Under the pieces are notes generated by a model. That model had not been told where the DNA came from, ran no database searches, and worked only from the letters and a program-made list of their open reading frames with translations. A stretch of 45,488 nt of DNA from a bacterium (GTDB taxonomy: Bacteria > JAJRZV01), in contig JAJRZV010000054.1 of the NCBI GenBank assembly GCA_024275095.1, positions 1 through 45,488 on the forward strand, given 5' to 3'. This document shows, piece after piece, positions 44,104 to 45,488 of this stretch (its first letter is position 1; each line of letters begins with the position of its first letter). The translations under genes were made by a program, and so were the position numbers.

Positions 44104-44161
44104 CGGGTGGAGCAGTATATCCTGAATGTCCAATGTTGAGACCAGACCCCGATCAACCTGT

Positions 44162-44191
44162 TTGCGTAAAAAATCTAAATGTCAATATACT
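44162..44191 (+). promoter_or_regulatory. Promoter of the glycosyltransferase, likely leaderless
   Basis: TTGCGT (44162-44167), 18 bases, TATACT (44186-44191). The expected start point is 44198-44201, at or next to the ATG at 44201, and no ribosome binding site is present. Confidence 0.45.
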
Positions 44192-44200
44192 GTAAATGTT

Positions 44201-45313
44201 ATGAAGGTCCTTTTTGTTTCCAGAAAAACCCTTTTTTCCTCACCCGGGGGAGACACCGTCCAAATCATCAAAACGGCAGAGTACCTGCGCCGGCTGGGCA
44301 TCCATGTGGACATTTCTACAAACCTTAAACCGGACTTAAACGGGTACGACCTTGTGCATGCATTCAACCTCATGCGCCCCCAGGAGGTATGGACTCAGGT
44401 TATGCACGCACGAAAACACAACAAACCCGTGGTGCTATCCACCATATATGGCCTTTATACAGAATACGAACGCAAGGGACGCACTCTTCCGCTGAGACTT
44501 CTGGCCAGAATGCTTCCACCGGACACGGTGGAGTGGGCAAAGGTACTGGCTCGAGCAGTGATAGGCAAGGAATGGCACAGCGGCGCTGCAGTCGTACTGA
44601 GGAAAGGGTTTCACAGGACAGCACGCGAGGTGTTACTCGCCTCTGACGTACTGCTTCCCAATTCGGAGGGAGAAATGCGTCGGGTGGAACGTGATTTTAA
44701 TGTGAAGGCGACAAATTATTTTGTTGTGCCCAATGCTGTGGATACAGAAATATTCAACTACGAAAGCGTGAAAATACCACAGGACGTGGAACGTTTCAGG
44801 GATTGTGTGCTCTGTGTGGCCAGAATTGAAGGACGCAAATCTCAGCTTGCCCTTGTACGCGCCATGAAAGGGCTTCCTTTTACACTGGTTCTCATCGGAC
44901 GCGCAGGCAAGCATCATCAACGATATTACAAAAAAGTTCGACGTGAAGCTCCTTCGAATGTGGTTTTCGTCGGATCAGTAGAATATGAACGCCTACCCCC
45001 TTACTACAAAGTGGCACGAGTACACGTGTTACCTTCCTGGATGGAAACGCCGGGCCTTGCATCTCTCGAGGCAGCAGCCATGTTATGCAACATTGTAATC
45101 ACTGACCGGGGAGATACACGGGAATACTTTGGGGACCTGGCATTTTACTGTGAACCTGGAGACCCTGCTTCCATCCGGGAAGCGATTGTGCAGGCATACA
45201 AAGCCCCACCCCCTCAGGCTCTCAGAAAACGCATTTTAAATCACTATACATGGGAGAAGGCCGCGGAAGCCACACTTAAAGGCTACGAAAAAGCGCTTGC
45301 AAAAAAGCGTTGA
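44201..45313 (+). CDS. GT-B glycosyltransferase (group 1 / family 4)
   Basis: A 370-residue glycosyltransferase with a GT-B fold, probably for surface polysaccharide or glycolipid. The N-terminus MKVLFVSRKTLFSSPGGDTV is typical of the acceptor domain. The C-terminal domain has VPNAVDTEIF, VARIEGRKSQLALVRAM, FVGSVEYERLPPYYKVA and the E-x7-E-like region PSWMETPGLASLEAAAM. The ATG at 44201 is chosen at the start of homology; the frame is open to 44126 but through the promoter. No Shine-Dalgarno is seen before it. Confidence 0.88.
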   Translation: MKVLFVSRKTLFSSPGGDTVQIIKTAEYLRRLGIHVDISTNLKPDLNGYDLVHAFNLMRPQEVWTQVMHARKHNKPVVLSTIYGLYTEYERKGRTLPLRLLARMLPPDTVEWAKVLARAVIGKEWHSGAAVVLRKGFHRTAREVLLASDVLLPNSEGEMRRVERDFNVKATNYFVVPNAVDTEIFNYESVKIPQDVERFRDCVLCVARIEGRKSQLALVRAMKGLPFTLVLIGRAGKHHQRYYKKVRREAPSNVVFVGSVEYERLPPYYKVARVHVLPSWMETPGLASLEAAAMLCNIVITDRGDTREYFGDLAFYCEPGDPASIREAIVQAYKAPPPQALRKRILNHYTWEKAAEATLKGYEKALAKKR

Positions 45314-45337
45314 GATACGTGTAAAAGGGAAAACGCA

Positions 45338-45488
45338 ATGCAGGTATTCGCCGGCATAGACGTGGGCTCCCAGAGCACGGATGTGGTTATTATTGATGAA
45401 AATGCCCGCATCCTCGCATATGTTGTAAAGGCGACAGGGTTTGACGGAGCACGGGCAGCACGGGAAGCCCTCAATGAAGCCCTGAGAA
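45338..45488 (+). CDS. BadF/BcrA/HgdC-type CoA-dehydratase activase, N-terminal end
   Basis: The first 50 residues of an ATPase that activates 2-hydroxyacyl-CoA dehydratases or benzoyl-CoA reductases by ATP-driven electron transfer. FAGIDVGSQSTDVVIID is the nucleotide-phosphate loop of the ASKHA fold as found in HgdC and BadF. The ATG at 45338 has AAGGGA upstream. The gene is cut by the right edge. These proteins are oxygen-sensitive and point to anaerobic growth. The previous gene ends 24 bases upstream. Confidence 0.82.
   Translation, partial: MQVFAGIDVGSQSTDVVIIDENARILAYVVKATGFDGARAAREALNEALR

Larger units (their letters stand above)
43873..44200. other. Divergent intergenic region with promoters and a hairpin element
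   Basis: These 328 bases hold the minus-strand promoter at 43919-43946, the hairpin element at 44043-44103 and the plus-strand promoter at 44162-44191. Nothing else was recognised in the remainder. No tRNA fits, although a GGTTCGAG appears on the minus strand near 44067. Confidence 0.5.

Noticed and set aside
44060-44110. tRNA-like T-loop (GGTTCGAG) on the minus strand
   Set aside because: The flanking bases cannot form the T-stem and no acceptor or anticodon arm is present.

Overview
The window reads as a compact, gene-dense stretch of chromosome from a Gram-negative bacterium. Outer-membrane and secretion genes are plentiful: OmpA, Pal, a FadL-type barrel, a second barrel, several lipoproteins and a type II secretion GspC/GspD pair. 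The order site-2 protease then trpS, the many secreted proteins with DxNxDG calcium loops, the stand-alone receiver proteins and the CehA-type PHP lipoprotein are most like Deltaproteobacteria in the broad sense (Myxococcota, Desulfobacterota and relatives). An ADP-forming acyl-CoA synthetase and a BadF/HgdC-type activase at the right edge fit an anaerobic or fermentative metabolism. This placement is inference; no rRNA or tRNA gene was seen.

Layout. 1-23550 is almost entirely minus strand. Leftmost is OmpA-like protein, phosphodiesterase, site-2 protease and trpS (cut by the edge). Next come an EF-G paralogue and a four-gene cell-surface operon (PHP lipoprotein, EF-hand protein, large lipoprotein, FadL-type barrel; 12842 down to 6267). 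Then follow a secreted beta-helix protein with a sigma-54-like promoter, an AAA+ ATPase, Pal-TrmB, a family 2 glycosyltransferase, aconitase, and PrmA with an MFS transporter. 23892-34651 is plus strand: SCP2 protein, alpha-methylacyl-CoA racemase, receiver protein, M20 peptidase, gspC-gspD, then nadB, zinc-ribbon receiver, SagB-like nitroreductase and dihydrolipoamide dehydrogenase. 34660-43872 is minus strand: barrel, calcium-loop lipase-like lipoprotein, RNase HI, phosphoglycerate kinase, split acyl-CoA synthetase and a DUF169 protein. A glycosyltransferase and the start of an activase close the window on the plus strand.

Genes within blocks are tightly packed, with ATGA, TTGA and TAATG stop/start overlaps, so translational coupling is common. 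Promoter-like sites can be read in front of most blocks.

The most striking direct observations are two otherwise intact genes, the site-2 protease and nadB, each interrupted by one in-frame TAA with homology continuing in the same frame on both sides. Other points of interest are the sigma-54-like promoter, a TetR-like palindrome on the SCP2 promoter, a probably leaderless glycosyltransferase, a hairpin element in the 43873-44200 gap, and calcium loops placed beside the catalytic serine of a lipase-like lipoprotein. No CRISPR array, insertion sequence or prophage was seen.
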